Below are positions 1 to 9,953 of a stretch of DNA of 64,000 bases, one piece after another (positions within the stretch are counted from its first letter, which is position 1; every line of letters begins with the position of its first letter). Origin of the DNA: Diphasiastrum complanatum. Its lineage: Eukaryota > Streptophyta > Lycopodiopsida > Lycopodiales > Lycopodiaceae. The position numbers and the translations under genes are program-made. The notes under the pieces were generated by a model. It was not told the origin of the DNA. It was given only the letters and a program-made list of their open reading frames with translations, and did no database searches. The DNA is taken from the NCBI GenBank assembly GCA_029204225.1, contig CM055109.1:47802612-47866611 (forward strand), read 5' to 3'.

Positions 1-1290
1 ACATGCACAAACAAATGTCCACAGTAGCTTACATACATTTGTGCAGAACCAGCCTACTAAGTTTTCTACACGTATCCAGAGATAAAAGGAAGACAAAATG
101 CACGCTAGCACAAAAGAGCAAAACTGGAATAAAAGCTATGTAATGAACTAATGTACAACTATAGAAGTCAGTCTAAACAAGAGATTTAAATAACGGTTGA
201 TCTAATAGCTTGTTTGAAAAAGATTAGCTTATAAGTCAACATAAAACATTAAGAAAAGGTGATTTGAATCTCTCTTTCATCTATTTTAATTGGAGATAGA
301 GCTGCAAGACACATATGTCGTACTTGTTCTATGTGATGCTACTTGCCATTATTCATGGGAGATTGTTGGATTGTTTCATGTACTATCAATTTATGCTTCA
401 TTGTTGCTTAAATCTTTAAAATCTTGTATCATAACACTTTCCAAGGTTGGTATACCATTGCTTCAAGAGAGGAGATAGGTGCCGGCTATCATGGACATTT
501 TTTCATTTGGATTATAATCGCCCTACCTCATTTCACACGTTTTTTGCTTCAGCTTGGGCGGTCCTAGCCCCCTACTTGAAGGCATTCTTGACTATCTTCA
601 TTGCCACTTGCTAAATTTTAGACACTACCTTGGTGGCTCCATCACCGTCTTTGGAGGCAATCTTCTTCATCATTGCAGTGTTAATTTGCCAACTTCTGCT
701 TCGACTTGAGTGTTATCGTTACCATTTTTGACAATTCTCACTACCACTTGCTTGCTGTTGGACAATCCATTTACCTCTTTAGCATTTATTCATTTCAATG
801 TACTTCTTTGCTGCTTCTCTGTACAGCCATTTGTGCTATTTCATTCAGAAGATTTTCTTGCTGCTTTTCATCAACGATTGCTTGCTGGTTATTGGACAGC
901 AAGTTTCTCTAGCACCCTATTTGGTGAAGGTTTCTACATTCCTTCACTTGCTATTAAGCTAAATCAGCCCTCCTCTAGGAGGAGCTAATGTACTACATTC
1001 TCAATAAGCATGGATGCTCCTATTATTGCTACAAGAGCTGAAGTAGAAGCACAAATATATAGTGACTAGTCAACACACAGATGAAAGTGGATGAATAGGC
1101 AAGTGCAGCTGGAAAATCTCTAGTTTGTTTGAAACCGTGTAAAGTGACAGGACATCTGCTGTACTTGAAGTTTAGTAGTTTAGAATCTGAATGCATTTTT
1201 TCGTTACTGTTTTGGAGATGTTTCCACTGATAATACACTTGAGTCTTGATATGTACCTTTCTTCTTCTTTCTTCTTCAGCTGCTCCTCCT
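1..1290. other. No recognised gene
   Basis: Short open frames are present on both strands, but none matches a protein family I recognise. A pyrimidine-rich stretch near 1,258-1,310 precedes the LINE-like reading frame. I see no LTR, repeat array or RNA gene here. Confidence 0.5.
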
Positions 1291-1299
1291 CCTCCCTCC

Positions 1300-1935
1300 C
1301 TCCCTCATATACAAAAGAGGCTTTGCAAAAAGCAAAAGATACAAGAAAACACCTCCTATACAGAGACAGTAAAATTTGTTTTGTTGAAACTAAACCTTTA
1401 GCTGAAACTTTGATCCAAGATAAGAATCAGTTACAATCAAGAATTAAAAAGCTAAATCGGACAGTACCAAGAAAACAACCTTTCATGGGCAGCAGTGTTG
1501 AAGAAAGGCACCAAGCCTAGCGCACCCATCTCCTCGGTCATCTCAGCTACTATCTCGGAAGAGCGGTCAAGAGAACAAAAAGCACATAACATCAGGGTTC
1601 GTGGAGTACCAGATACACAGGATGCCATGACCGAAGCCACGAGGTTTCTTGAGGCCACCCTTGGACATGAGACACATGGGCTAGATACGGCTTGGAGGAC
1701 CACTAGAGATGCATCTACCCTGATCATCCGCCTCACATCCTTAGCCAGCCGTAGAGAGGCTTTGCGTTGTAGACCCCAACTACGCGGCACCACCATATAT
1801 ATGGACGATGATCTTACTTACATCCAAGTTGAGAAGAGGCATAAGGCCTTTCAAGAGGCCCGAGCGTCTGGCAAACGGGCTATCTACCGGGATGGACAGG
1901 TACGATTTATTGATGGCACCCCTAGCAGCTCCTAG
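1300..1935 (+). pseudogene. LINE ORF1-like RNA-binding protein fragment (LINE-1 copy)
   Basis: The frame open from 1,495 reads like the RNA-recognition and C-terminal domains of plant LINE ORF1-type proteins. It has an NIRVRGVP beta strand, a helix with ATRFLEATLG, a LIIRLTSLASRREALR segment, and a closing block with IYMDDDLT, EKRHKAFQEARASGK and AIYRDGQVRFIDG. Such proteins bind the element's own RNA. The segment at about 1,310-1,495 is lysine- and glutamine-rich, may be the coiled-coil lead-in, and is in another frame, so a frameshift near 1,490 is likely. The methionine at 1,495 is only the first in frame. What follows is linker sequence and then endonuclease-RT linker, so the endonuclease is missing. 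Family assignment rests on motif order only. Confidence 0.6.
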
Positions 1936-2061
1936 CGCTAGGGTTTTGGGGTCCCTGGGTTTGGGAGCACCCTAGAGCCCCATCCACACCATCTCTAGAT
2001 TGGAGTATGGAATTGCAACAGCATTCATTCGTTCCTCTCCTTTGCTATTGGCCACCTCCCA

Positions 2062-2076
2062 CCCCCCCCCCCCCCC
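2062..2076. repeat. Poly-C tract
   Basis: A run of 15 C residues lies in pyrimidine-rich DNA. It produces proline-rich open frames in overlapping phases that should not be read as genes. Confidence 0.9.
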
Positions 2077-2099
2077 TATACCCCCATCCCACTCCACAT

Positions 2100-2530
2100 T
2101 ACCTCGTGCACCCCGATATACATTCCACTCCCTTTATGCACCATTCTACCAAGAGTCCCTTGCCTCATTACTCCACTCTTTTCCCCGTAACAGTTCACTG
2201 GAATCCCAAGCTCCCTTCCTCACCACCTCTCTTCATATTGTTGCCTCCCTGGCCTTCCCATCTAAACCTCATAACATCAAACCACCTCATTCATCTCACC
2301 CTTTTCGTCCACCATGGTATGATGTGGAATGCCACTCCCTTCACCAAGTTGTCACTCGTGCTCGTTTCCAATCCCCCCATCTCCTGCATTCCTCATGTCA
2401 ATCATATAACCGTACACTCCACGTATCCAGAGAGACAGCCAGCCCCCAGGTCACAGCCTACAGCTGCTCGGCGCCAGAGACGACACCGACAGTCCACCCC
2501 ACAGTTCGTTCAACGGCAGTGTCACAGGAT
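2100..2530 (+). pseudogene. LINE endonuclease-RT linker fragment (LINE-1 copy)
   Basis: One frame contains RPPWYDVECHSLHQVV followed by ARFQSPHLLHSSCQSY. The second LINE in this window has the equivalent RWYDDECLSLHKQVV and AQYHSPDTLASKQRKY at about 5,690-5,790. This W-[FY]-D-x-E-C block lies between the endonuclease and reverse transcriptase in plant LINE ORF2 proteins. The RT is absent: the sequence changes at about 2,530, where the minus-strand copia element begins. Both LINE copies carry this block, so the downstream LINE is a separate copy and not the continuation of this one. Confidence 0.6.
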
Positions 2531-2546
2531 ACTCTACACCATTATT

Positions 2547-3479
2547 CTATCTCTCTGCTACTTGTTGAGGGGTATGAGGAGCTGTAAGCTGCCTTTTGAT
2601 CCCATTGGCCTTGCAGAATTTCACAAATTTTGTCTTAATGAACTCTCCACCACCGTCTGACCTGAGCATCTTTATCTTCTTTCCTGAATGTTCTTCTACC
2701 AAAGCTTTGAAATGCAGGTAGTACCTGAATGCTTCAGATTTTAACTTCAAGAAATTAATCCAAATCTTGCGTGAGAAGTCATCAATAAAGGTCATAAAGT
2801 AATATGCCCCCCCTGCAGATTTTGTTTGGGTTGGCCCCCACAAATCTGAATGTATCAAGTCAAGTATGCCTGTTGCCCTGGTGGTGCTCTCCTTGGGAAA
2901 CTTATGTCTTTGTTGTTTTCCCATAGCGCAAGCCTCGCAAACTGAAGAGCTTGGCTTAACAACTGGAAGCGCCTCCACCATATGATGTTGGTTCAACACC
3001 TGCATGCTTTGGTAGCCAAGATGTCCATACCTCTCATGCCACAACATATCCACATCACTTCCTTTTGTTGCATGAGCATGCTGACTAGGGATAAAGGTGT
3101 ATAACCTGTATAGATTATCTTCCTGCAATCCTTTGGCCACAACCTTCATATTATCACTCAAGTCCAACACAAGACAAGAAGTAGCATCAAATTCTACTTT
3201 CATATTTTGTTGAGTGATAGCTCCTACTGAAAGAAGATTTTTAGCAAGTCCTGGTACATATAAGACATTTTTAATGACGTTGACTTCTCCTGATGGAAGC
3301 TTTACAGGTACTGTGCCCTTTCTCTTGACCTTGTGTGTTGAGTTGTCACCTAGGCACACCTCTTGTCCATCATAAATCCCCACAAAGGTATCAAACCAAT
3401 CCATATGAGGGGTCATGTGCTTTGAAGCACCTGAGTCAATGTACCAACCACCTGTTTGTAGCTTGTGAGGCCAATGCAA
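2547..3479 (-). pseudogene. Copia-1 protease and integrase (truncated)
   Basis: This 310-residue minus-strand frame starts at the aspartic protease with WYIDSGASKHMT, where DSGA is the catalytic loop. It continues through LGDNSTHKVKRKG and LSVGAITQQ. The gag-pre-integrase zinc region follows, with MLWHERYGHLGY and CEACAMGKQQRHKF. The integrase core has DLWGP, YYFMTFIDDFSRK (first Asp) and LRSDGGGEF (second Asp). The frame ends near APHTPQQVAER, just where the third catalytic residue region begins, so the DDE triad is incomplete. Codon structure is uninterrupted over the whole stretch. The product would process Gag-Pol and insert cDNA, but this truncated copy cannot be active. Confidence 0.8.
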
Positions 3480-3489
3480 CAGAGAATAA

Positions 3490-3843
3490 CTCAGCTTGCC
3501 TTATGTCACTCTGCTCCTCTCTTGCAACACTCTCAACAACATTTCCTCCTTGCTTCTTTGTGCCCTTCTTTTAGTCTGCAAGCTTCTTCCTGCACTCAAA
3601 AGCAAAGTGTCCATATTTACCATAGTAATTTCAATTCCCCTTCCTTCGAGGTGTGGAAGAAGTATTCGAGGAGGATTGTGCTTCTGACATCTGCAAGTTC
3701 TCCATTCCTTGCTCAAGTGTTTGTGGTGCTCCTTTGTTCTTGCCTTTACCTTTCTTCTTATCCTTGGTTGGATTTTGCTTCTTCTTAGAAGCAAAGGCAT
3801 GCTCCTGGAAATCTTCCCTCTTAAAGAGATTAACTCTCCTCAT
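3490..3843 (-). pseudogene. Copia-1 gag C-terminal part with degraded zinc knuckle
   Basis: A lysine-rich linker (KKKQNPTKDKKKGKGKNK) is followed in an adjacent frame by NYYGKYGHFAFEC at about 3,580-3,625. This looks like a retroviral CCHC knuckle in which the first cysteines have been lost. The knuckle normally binds the genomic RNA. A frameshift or small indel separates it from the main gag frame and from the protease frame. Confidence 0.55.
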
Positions 3844-3849
3844 CTCCTC

Positions 3850-4404
3850 CTATAACAAGAGACCATAGACTTCTTCATAGGTAGGGATCTTCTCTCTCAC
3901 TGATATCATCATCACAAAGTTCTGATAAGCATATGACAAGCTATTCAGAACTATTGGCACCAAGTCTTTGTCAGCAATAGACTCTCCAAGTACAGAAAGC
4001 TGATATCTAATATCCTGAATCTTAGTAATATGATCAGTAACGGTCGCCCCTGTCTCCATTCTGAGAGTATACAACTTGTTCTTTAAGTAGAGAAACCTTG
4101 GTGTACTTGCTGTCTCATACAATGCACAAAGAATGTGCCATGCATCCACAGGCCCTTTGGCTGACCTGATTAGAGGAATCACATTATCCCTCACTGACAT
4201 GTTGATGATTCTATGTGCCTTTTCCCCTCTCTTGATATAGTCCTTAAGTTCAAGTTCAGATGTTGGAACAGGCTCCTCACCTGTCACAAGCTTCCAACAT
4301 TCTTTGTCTTCAAGAATGTTCTTGATCTTGAATTTCCATATGCTAAAGTTAGTGCCATCAAGCCGGCTGGCTTCACTCAGTATGCTCTCTGCAAGACTAG
4401 ACAT
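3850..4404 (-). CDS. Copia-1 gag (UBN2/DUF4219 type)
   Basis: The minus-strand frame reads MSSLAESILSEASRLDG then TNFSIWKFKIKNILED. This is the usual start of copia gag, where a short W-x-F-K-I/M motif opens the capsid domain. Further along are LYTLRMETGATVTDH, IADKDLVPIVLNSL and FVMMISVREKIPTYEEV, typical of the helical UBN2 capsid domain. I take the internal methionine at 4,404 as the start. The frame is open further upstream to 4,452, but that extension reads as leader. Gag would form the virus-like particle in the cytoplasm. The frame breaks near 3,850. Confidence 0.7.
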   Translation of the reverse strand: MSSLAESILSEASRLDGTNFSIWKFKIKNILEDKECWKLVTGEEPVPTSELELKDYIKRGEKAHRIINMSVRDNVIPLIRSAKGPVDAWHILCALYETASTPRFLYLKNKLYTLRMETGATVTDHITKIQDIRYQLSVLGESIADKDLVPIVLNSLSYAYQNFVMMISVREKIPTYEEVYGLLL

Positions 4405-4814
4405 AGCTGGATAGAAATAAAACACAAAAGGCAAATTGGGGTTTTCACCCAACTAGGGTATGCAGCCACTTGCTCAATAACCCTCAGCTTCTGGATTTGA
4501 AACTATCCCCCTGTATGGCTGTCCTAGCCCTTGTCCAAGATCCACTCAGAACTTTCACTGAAGTCCCCACTGTAGAAAGCGCCCTCCTACAGTCCTGGCT
4601 GTCCAAAAAGACTCAAAAAAATTTGTCCCAAATTAGAAACTTTTTGGCTCCCTGTACTCCCCTTGCCAACAGTACTCCAACCATGCAAATAGCACAGAGA
4701 TCAGATGCCCCTACAAAAAGTGCTCCCTCCTCAAAGGTAAGCTGCTCTCCAGGAATGCAGGAATCTGATCAAAAACAGGTCCAAGCTTTCACCACACCAC
4801 AGGCAACATAACCT

Positions 4815-4826
4815 GCTCTGATACCA
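4815..4826 (-). promoter_or_regulatory. Copia-1 primer binding site
   Basis: The minus strand reads TGGTATCAGAGC. This is complementary to the 3' end of plant initiator methionine tRNA and directly abuts the LTR. It fixes both the orientation of the element and the LTR edge at 4,827. Confidence 0.85.
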
Positions 4827-5217
4827 TGACAAATTCCAAGGCCTAGCTATGGAGTATTATAACAGCATAGTAAGCACACTATGAAAGCTTTAGAAAACCA
4901 GCTATGGAGTAGAACACAAAAGCAAGAGAGAGAGGACTTCAAAGCTCACACAACTTGAATGATTATTCAAAGTGTAGTAGGGCGTGGAAACCCCTCCAAA
5001 GTTTGGGCTACATATAGCATGTAATGTATAGAGGTGGTGTCTTGCTAATTCTAGCTCTAGAACCCACATGGGTCCTCAACCTACTTGATATTACTTGCCT
5101 AATTAGCACAAGTGGGGTGTACTATGTACATAAATGTTTTACCCCCATGTCTTATGCACAACTTACAAGTTACAAGTATACAAGCCTTAAGGGGCAAAAT
5201 AGGCATTTATTTCAACA
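4827..5217 (-). repeat. Copia-1 5' LTR
   Basis: The segment lies between the primer site and the ttcaaca end at 5,217. On the minus strand it starts TGTTGAAATAAATG and ends ..TTTGTCA, giving TG..CA termini and a length of about 391 bp. No second copy is seen in the window, which fits the loss of the element's 3' half. Confidence 0.65.
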
Positions 5218-5265
5218 CCTTTTATTAGTCCTATGTACCCTAGGGTATTTCATGGACATTAATAA

Positions 5266-5268
<3 letters not shown>

Positions 5269-5361
<93 letters not shown>
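5269..5361. repeat. (TC)n microsatellite
   Basis: About 46 uninterrupted TC dinucleotides sit between the copia LTR flank and the second LINE. The long Ser-Leu open frame across it is an artefact of the repeat. Confidence 0.97.
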
Positions 5362-5363
<2 letters not shown>

Positions 5364-5378
5364 ATCGGCTCACCAGCC

Positions 5379-5480
5379 TTGATTCCATTTCTTCATACTT
5401 TTCGTATTATGCACCCTAACATCTCTGATCACTCTCTAGTGCTCCTGTCTCTTGGTCATGCTACTCTTGGTACTGTTACG
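5379..5480 (+). pseudogene. LINE-2 endonuclease C-terminus
   Basis: The frame reads SLIPFLHTFRIMHPNISDHSLVLLSLGH. The SDH motif is the conserved end of the apurinic-type endonuclease of LINE ORF2, whose histidine takes part in catalysis. Everything upstream of this motif is missing, replaced by the CT microsatellite. Confidence 0.65.
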
Positions 5481-5639
5481 ACACCGCATTCCACACGTCG
5501 CCATCGTCTTTCTTTCTCTCCACTGGTCTTCCTACTTACACTTCCTCTCTGGCCACCATGCTCGACGATTTCCCCTTCTCATCTTCAGTAGACCAACAAG
5601 CCGACTTCTTATCTCAGTCGCTTCTTCATTCAGCCAATA

Positions 5640-6760
5640 CTACATATCCTCCAAAAACTTTCTCATCTCATAAACGCACTTACAATAGATGGTATGATGA
5701 TGAGTGCCTCTCTCTACACAAGCAAGTTGTTCACGCTCAATATCATTCTCCCGACACCTTAGCATCTAAACAAAGAAAATACCATAGAATGACTTTGCGG
5801 AAGAAGACCACGTACTTTCAGTCTCTGGCACAGAAACTCATCGATTCCTTGGACTCCTCTTCTTCCACCTTCTTTTGGAAGATGTTTTATGATCAGCCAC
5901 ACTATGGCTAAGCTCTATGGTTCGGTTATGCAGTCTATCATCAGCTCTCATGCAGAGACAGAGGAGTTATATGCTATGGGAGAGGCAGGTTTTAGAGCAG
6001 GCTACTCCACAGCGGACCAGATATTCATACTGAGATGTATCATTGAGGCGGCGAAGTTCAGGAAACAGAGAGTCTACTATTGCTGCTTTGTGGACTTCCG
6101 CAAAGCATTTCATTCGGTTCCGAGACACTTGCTGCTCCAACGTTTGGCATCCCTTGGTTTCTCACAGGAGGTCATTGCTGCTATCATCACATTATATGAG
6201 AGAGTCTTGGCCCGATTTCATGATGGAGATGGATGGTCTTCATATATTCATAGTACGGTCAGAGTAAAGCAGGGGTGTCCTTTATCACCCACCCTTTTTG
6301 CTCTATACATTGACGACCTTGAGCGGATCATTCGGGAAGAAGGTGGAGATCGCTGTCCTCTAGCAAATATTGTTATCCCTATCCTTCTTTATGTAGATGA
6401 TGTGGTTTTACTATCTAGTTCAGCTGCAGGAATTCAGCGACATCTGGATGCCTTGTATACTTTTTGTCAGATATGGGGGCTGATGGTGAACATTGGTAAG
6501 ACTAAGGTTATGGTGTTTAACACCAACAGGCAGCATATGAGAGACACTATGTTCTATTTTGATGGACAGCTTCTAGAGATAGTGGCGTCTTACACATACT
6601 TGGGTGTTCTCTTCTCTGGTCCATTGCTTTCTTTTCTTCGACAGTTTCTCCAGTTGCACTGTATTCAGCAGAGACATGGTGCCCAGGCTTATCTAGAGAC
6701 ACTTGGAGTGACATCTCGCGTTTGCAGATTCACATGCTTAGCCAGATGATTCAGGCCAAG
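5640..6760 (+). pseudogene. LINE-2 reverse transcriptase
   Basis: The linker block RWYDDECLSLHKQVV precedes the RT. RT motifs follow in order: GEAGFRAGYSTADQIF (motif 2a), CCFVDFRKAFHSVP (motif A, catalytic Asp kept, second D of the common AFD changed to H), VKQGCPLSPTLFALYIDDLE (motif B), ILLYVDDVVLL (motif C, YVDD instead of the usual YADD), and GLMVNIGKTKVMVF then YTYLGVLFSG (motifs D and E). This is a L1/RTE-like plant LINE RT that would copy RNA at a nicked target. A stop and frame change near 5,910 separate the linker frame from the RT frame, and the frame is lost again near 6,640-6,750. Confidence 0.8.
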
Positions 6761-7514
6761 CAGTCAGTTCCTCATGAAATTATTTTGGTGCTTCTCCTCC
6801 ACTGATTGTCAAGGCTATTTTCAAGGTCATCACATTCATTCACAGAATCTCAGAGCTTGATTCTTCCATATACGTGGAAGCGGCTTTTACATCTTCTTGC
6901 ACTTTGGCCGGGCAACAAGCTAAGTCTTTATGGTTTCAGTATGCTTCGGACTTTCTACATAGTTGGGGATTATCTATGTTTGACCTCCCAAATGGGACTC
7001 ATGTGTTCATTCGCCGACAGATCTACAGAGCATACATACATACTGTTTGGTCTCACCTGGATCCTTCACGGGTTAAGCTTTAGTTCTACCGCATTCACTT
7101 TCTTCACCTGGATGCTTCAGGGCTTCCTGTTAGACCAAGTTATCTCTCTCAGACGCTATCTTTTGGCCTGCACTACCGCATTGGTCAACTTCGGGTCTCT
7201 TCTCATCAGCTCGCTATTGAGACCGACAGATACACAGACATGCCACGACCAATACGGATCTGTCAATGTTGTAAACTACAGGAGGTTGAGGATGAGTTTC
7301 ACTTTATTTTCATATGTCCAGCTTATATGAGATCAGAGGTAGATACCATTGTCTCTATCGAGACACTCCACTCACGCTTGGTTCCTTCTTTGCCTACCCA
7401 GATGCGAGATGTGCTGGTTTACTTTTGCAGGAGATGGCCTCCTTGAGATCTTCACTTCTGTCGGATGATCAAGATGTTGACCACAGCCAGTCACATATTA
7501 CATTTTTCTTTTAG
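6760..7514 (+). pseudogene. LINE-2 ORF2 C-terminal region with zinc motif
   Basis: The region is broken into several frames. The clearest piece, at about 7,240-7,330, contains ICQCCKLQEVEDEFHFIFICP, a C-x2-C-x8-H-x4-C knuckle characteristic of the C-terminus of plant LINE ORF2. The preceding frames carry tryptophan-rich LINE tail sequence but no diagnostic motif. Confidence 0.55.
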
Positions 7515-7886
7515 AAAAGAGTTAGGGAGGATACTTTGGATAGTGAGATTGACATTCCAGCTCGTCGACCGAAGCTCCAGCGTCTTCCTCGACCATCCAG
7601 AGTTCGTCATCTGAGGCCACCATGTGCCTCACACCAAATCACACAGTTTTTCTCTCTCAGTTAATGAGTTTTATTCCTCCGCGTAGCCGGTGGTTAAGCT
7701 ACTGCTTTTGTACCCTCACCATAGCTGGAGGTTAAGCTTTGGTTCTATTTCCAGTTTATTTCTGTTTTTAGATTTAGCTGATAGAAATAAGTCCGGCATG
7801 GACAATGCTCCTTTCTGATGTACTTTTTCTTTGTCTTGTGTGCCCAAGGGCACCTGGAGGTTTGCAGTAAGTAAGTTTGTAACATA

Positions 7887-7898
7887 TGGTATCAGAGC
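7887..7898 (+). promoter_or_regulatory. Gypsy-1 primer binding site
   Basis: TGGTATCAGAGC, complementary to initiator Met-tRNA, lies two bases after an aaca end. This marks the LTR/leader boundary. Confidence 0.8.
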
Positions 7899-8530
7899 CA
7901 TTGCATGCTAAAAGCAGGTGCGTTGATCCGTAGAGTTTCTCTTGTAAGTTTTGGCGCTTCTGACGGATTTCAAAACGGGTTTAAAACGCAAAGCGGGAGT
8001 TACCATAAAGTAGTTAGAAAATCTGCCACGTGGCATCTTATGGGCCAGGTGAGGTGGCAGCTGGTAGCGCCCTCCTATTGCGATGTCTGTTCGATCCTTA
8101 TCTGAGAAAATCGGGGCCCTCCCTGAAAATCTAGATAAGTTTTCCTCTTCCTATTGTTGTCTGCCAGCGATGGACAGGTTGAAGGAAAACTAGAGATAGA
8201 AGGGGAGGAGGGAACTGAAAGCCACCTGGCTGGTTGCCAAGGGATGGCCAATAAGTGAGGTGGAAGCTAGGTGGCAAGGCAAAGCCACTTGGCAGGTAGT
8301 AGGATGGCATGGAGAGGGAGGTATACCTCTTCCATGCATCTGTTTTGTGTGCAAAGAGGTGGAGGTGGTGGTGCATCCTTCTCTTTGCTCTCTCTTATTC
8401 CTCTTGGCAGCCATGGACAATACCATTTGGTTTGTGAAGAGACAGCAAGAGTAGCCTTGTATCTACCTTGAGTAGCTTTTGATTCTCTTCTATTATCTCT
8501 TCTTAATTCACCTCTCTTCTCTTCGTAAAA
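7899..8530 (+). other. Gypsy-1 5' leader
   Basis: This noncoding stretch between primer site and gag contains no conserved open frame. Overlapping short frames on both strands in the 8,130-8,470 purine-rich part look like chance. Confidence 0.5.
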
Positions 8531-8926
8531 ATGGAGCCTACTCCTACTACACAGCCTATGTCCCCTGTTTATGAGGCTACAGTATCTGCCTCTGTCTTAG
8601 ACCCTGATGCTTTGATGCTAGCTATTAACAGTCTACAGCAACAGATTGTGGATATGCAAGCAAAGCACAGTCGGGATCAGCAGGATCTCAAGGAATTGAC
8701 GCAGCTAAGGCAATTGGTGCATCGACCCTTGTTCACTCCTGAAGTTTTTGTTGGGGAAAAGAAGGATAGAACCCCGGAGGCAGTCTTGCAATAGCTGGAT
8801 CGATGAAATTCACACTTTTCCATGCACGATTCATCCGAGGACAACAAGATCAATCTAGCCGTCATGTACCTGCGAGGTAGATCATGTACCTGGTGGCAAG
8901 ATATAAGGAAGCCTGAAGTTCCTATG

Positions 8927-9299
8927 GCGAAATTTTATTTGATTCCATATGAAAATAAGTGAGGATTGCTCTTTTGTTTTTGTTGCTTTAATCTGGATTG
9001 TTGCATGCCTCATTGCTTTAATAAGAACGGAATTTTTTCATAAATATGAATTTAACGATATTTGTATCTTGGTTGTTGCAGTCGGCATTGGAGCCTAAAC
9101 ATTCTTTTTGTAAAGATAAATAAGGAGGGAGTATCAAATTTTCTATGTGTAAAATGAAATTCAGCTGCAAATACACATAGAGAATTTGATTCTCTACTTC
9201 ATGATGCCGTTCGGGAAATACCGACAACGGCAACTTCAATTGAAGATATAACCATTAAATCTCTCAAGGTATATTCAATTTATCTTTGATATGCATGTA
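8927..9299. mobile_element. Small insertion within Gypsy-1 gag (possible nonautonomous element)
   Basis: The gag similarity is interrupted for about 370 bp. The flanks carry a near-identical ttcctatg (8,919-8,926) and ttcctatt (9,300-9,307), as expected of a 7-8 bp target duplication. The insert encodes no recognisable protein. It contains the hairpin at 9,133-9,190. I see no convincing terminal inverted repeats, so the class is open. Confidence 0.45.
9133..9190. repeat. Hairpin inside the gag insertion
   Basis: The 18-base arms at 9,133-9,150 (atcaaattttctatgtgt) and 9,173-9,190 are complementary except for one position, with a 22-nt loop. It is the only strong secondary structure in the insert. 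Confidence 0.75.
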
Positions 9300-9953
9300 T
9301 TCCTATTGGGAGGATTTTTGTAAGGCCTTTAAAGCGGCCTTCCTTACTATTCTTGATGATTTTGAATTTTACCGTCAGTATGCAACAATCCATATGGGGA
9401 ACCGGCCCCTGGATTAGTATTTACAAGAGTTTCAAGAGTTCTATTCTCGTTTTGCAACTAGAATAGATCCCTTGCTAGTAAAGTTGCATTTTATACTGGG
9501 GTTACCAAGAGACTACAAGCAGAGGTCAAAAGGAACCAGCCTCTTACCCTCGAGGATGCTGTTCGCTTCGCCAGAATCTACAATGATACTCATACGATGG
9601 CTAAGCCTGAGACTGGAGTCTTGCCCGACGTAAAGGGTAAGAGGCCTTTCTTTCCAAAGAAATCGAAAGATAAGGCAAAGGAAGGGGCTTCAGGTTCAGG
9701 GAAATCGCAGAAAAGATCTACCTTGGACCAGGAAACCTTTATGAAAGCCAAAAGCGACAATCTATGCTTTAATTGCATGGAACCAAGTCATGTCGCGAAG
9801 GAATGTCCAAAGAAACGGAAAGCTAAAGGGGCGTCTTTTAAGACGCCAGGTAACTCTAGCATATCTAGTGTAGATCTTTCCTTTGCTGGTAATTCTGTGT
9901 GTGAGCATTGTTGATCTAATACGGCTGTTTTTGGCCCTCATGACCTCATTCGG

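Larger units (their letters stand above)
2530..5217 (-). mobile_element. Copia-1: 5' half of a Ty1/copia retrotransposon
   Basis: Read on the minus strand, the order is 5' LTR (4,827-5,217), primer binding site (4,815-4,826), gag, protease, gag-pre-integrase domain and integrase. The element stops within integrase at about 2,530-2,550. RT, RNase H and the 3' LTR are missing. The internal reading frame has few breaks, so the copy may be younger than others here. Its truncated end abuts LINE-1 sequence. With no 3' end, a target-site duplication cannot be tested. Confidence 0.8.
5370..7760 (+). mobile_element. LINE-2: 5'-truncated non-LTR retrotransposon
   Basis: The order is endonuclease C-terminus, linker, reverse transcriptase, C-terminal region and CCHC-like zinc motif, followed by an apparent 3' untranslated region. 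That region contains two similar boxes, agccggtggttaagct (near 7,685) and agctggaggttaagct (near 7,722). The 5' part is missing beyond the CT microsatellite. The coding phase changes at least three times, so the copy is dead. The 3' end is uncertain because the LTR remnant of the next element follows with no clear poly-A tail. Confidence 0.75.
8531..9916 (+). pseudogene. Gypsy-1 gag, split by an insertion
   Basis: The frame opens MEPTPTTQPMSPVYEA and carries a coiled-coil-like stretch (INSLQQQIVDMQAKH). PEVFVGEKKDRTPEAVLQ and MYLRGRSCTWWQDI belong to the retrotransposon gag domain. After an insertion at about 8,927-9,299, gag resumes with WEDFCKAFKAAFLTILDDFEFY, MGNRPLD, YLQEFQEFYSRF and a frame with MAKPETGVLPDVKGKRPFF. 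It ends in a CCHC knuckle, LCFNCMEPSHVAKECPKK, at about 9,762-9,820. In-frame stops occur near 8,793 and 9,416, and there is a frame change near 9,500. Gag would form the particle and bind RNA. Confidence 0.7.

Noticed and set aside
2000-2660. Two proline/histidine-rich frames of about 200 residues
   Set aside because: They reflect pyrimidine-rich DNA; only the WYDVEC block in one frame is LINE-like.
5024-5419. 131-residue open frame across the CT tract
   Set aside because: Most of it is a Ser-Leu repeat translated from the microsatellite; the flanks are LTR and LINE sequence.
7887-7898. tRNA gene fragments at TGGTATCAGAGC sites
   Set aside because: These sites are retrotransposon primer binding sites, complementary to the tRNA 3' end; no tRNA cloverleaf flanks any of them.
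8131-8471. Several overlapping frames on both strands
   Set aside because: They fall in the Gypsy-1 leader, overlap each other and carry no domain.
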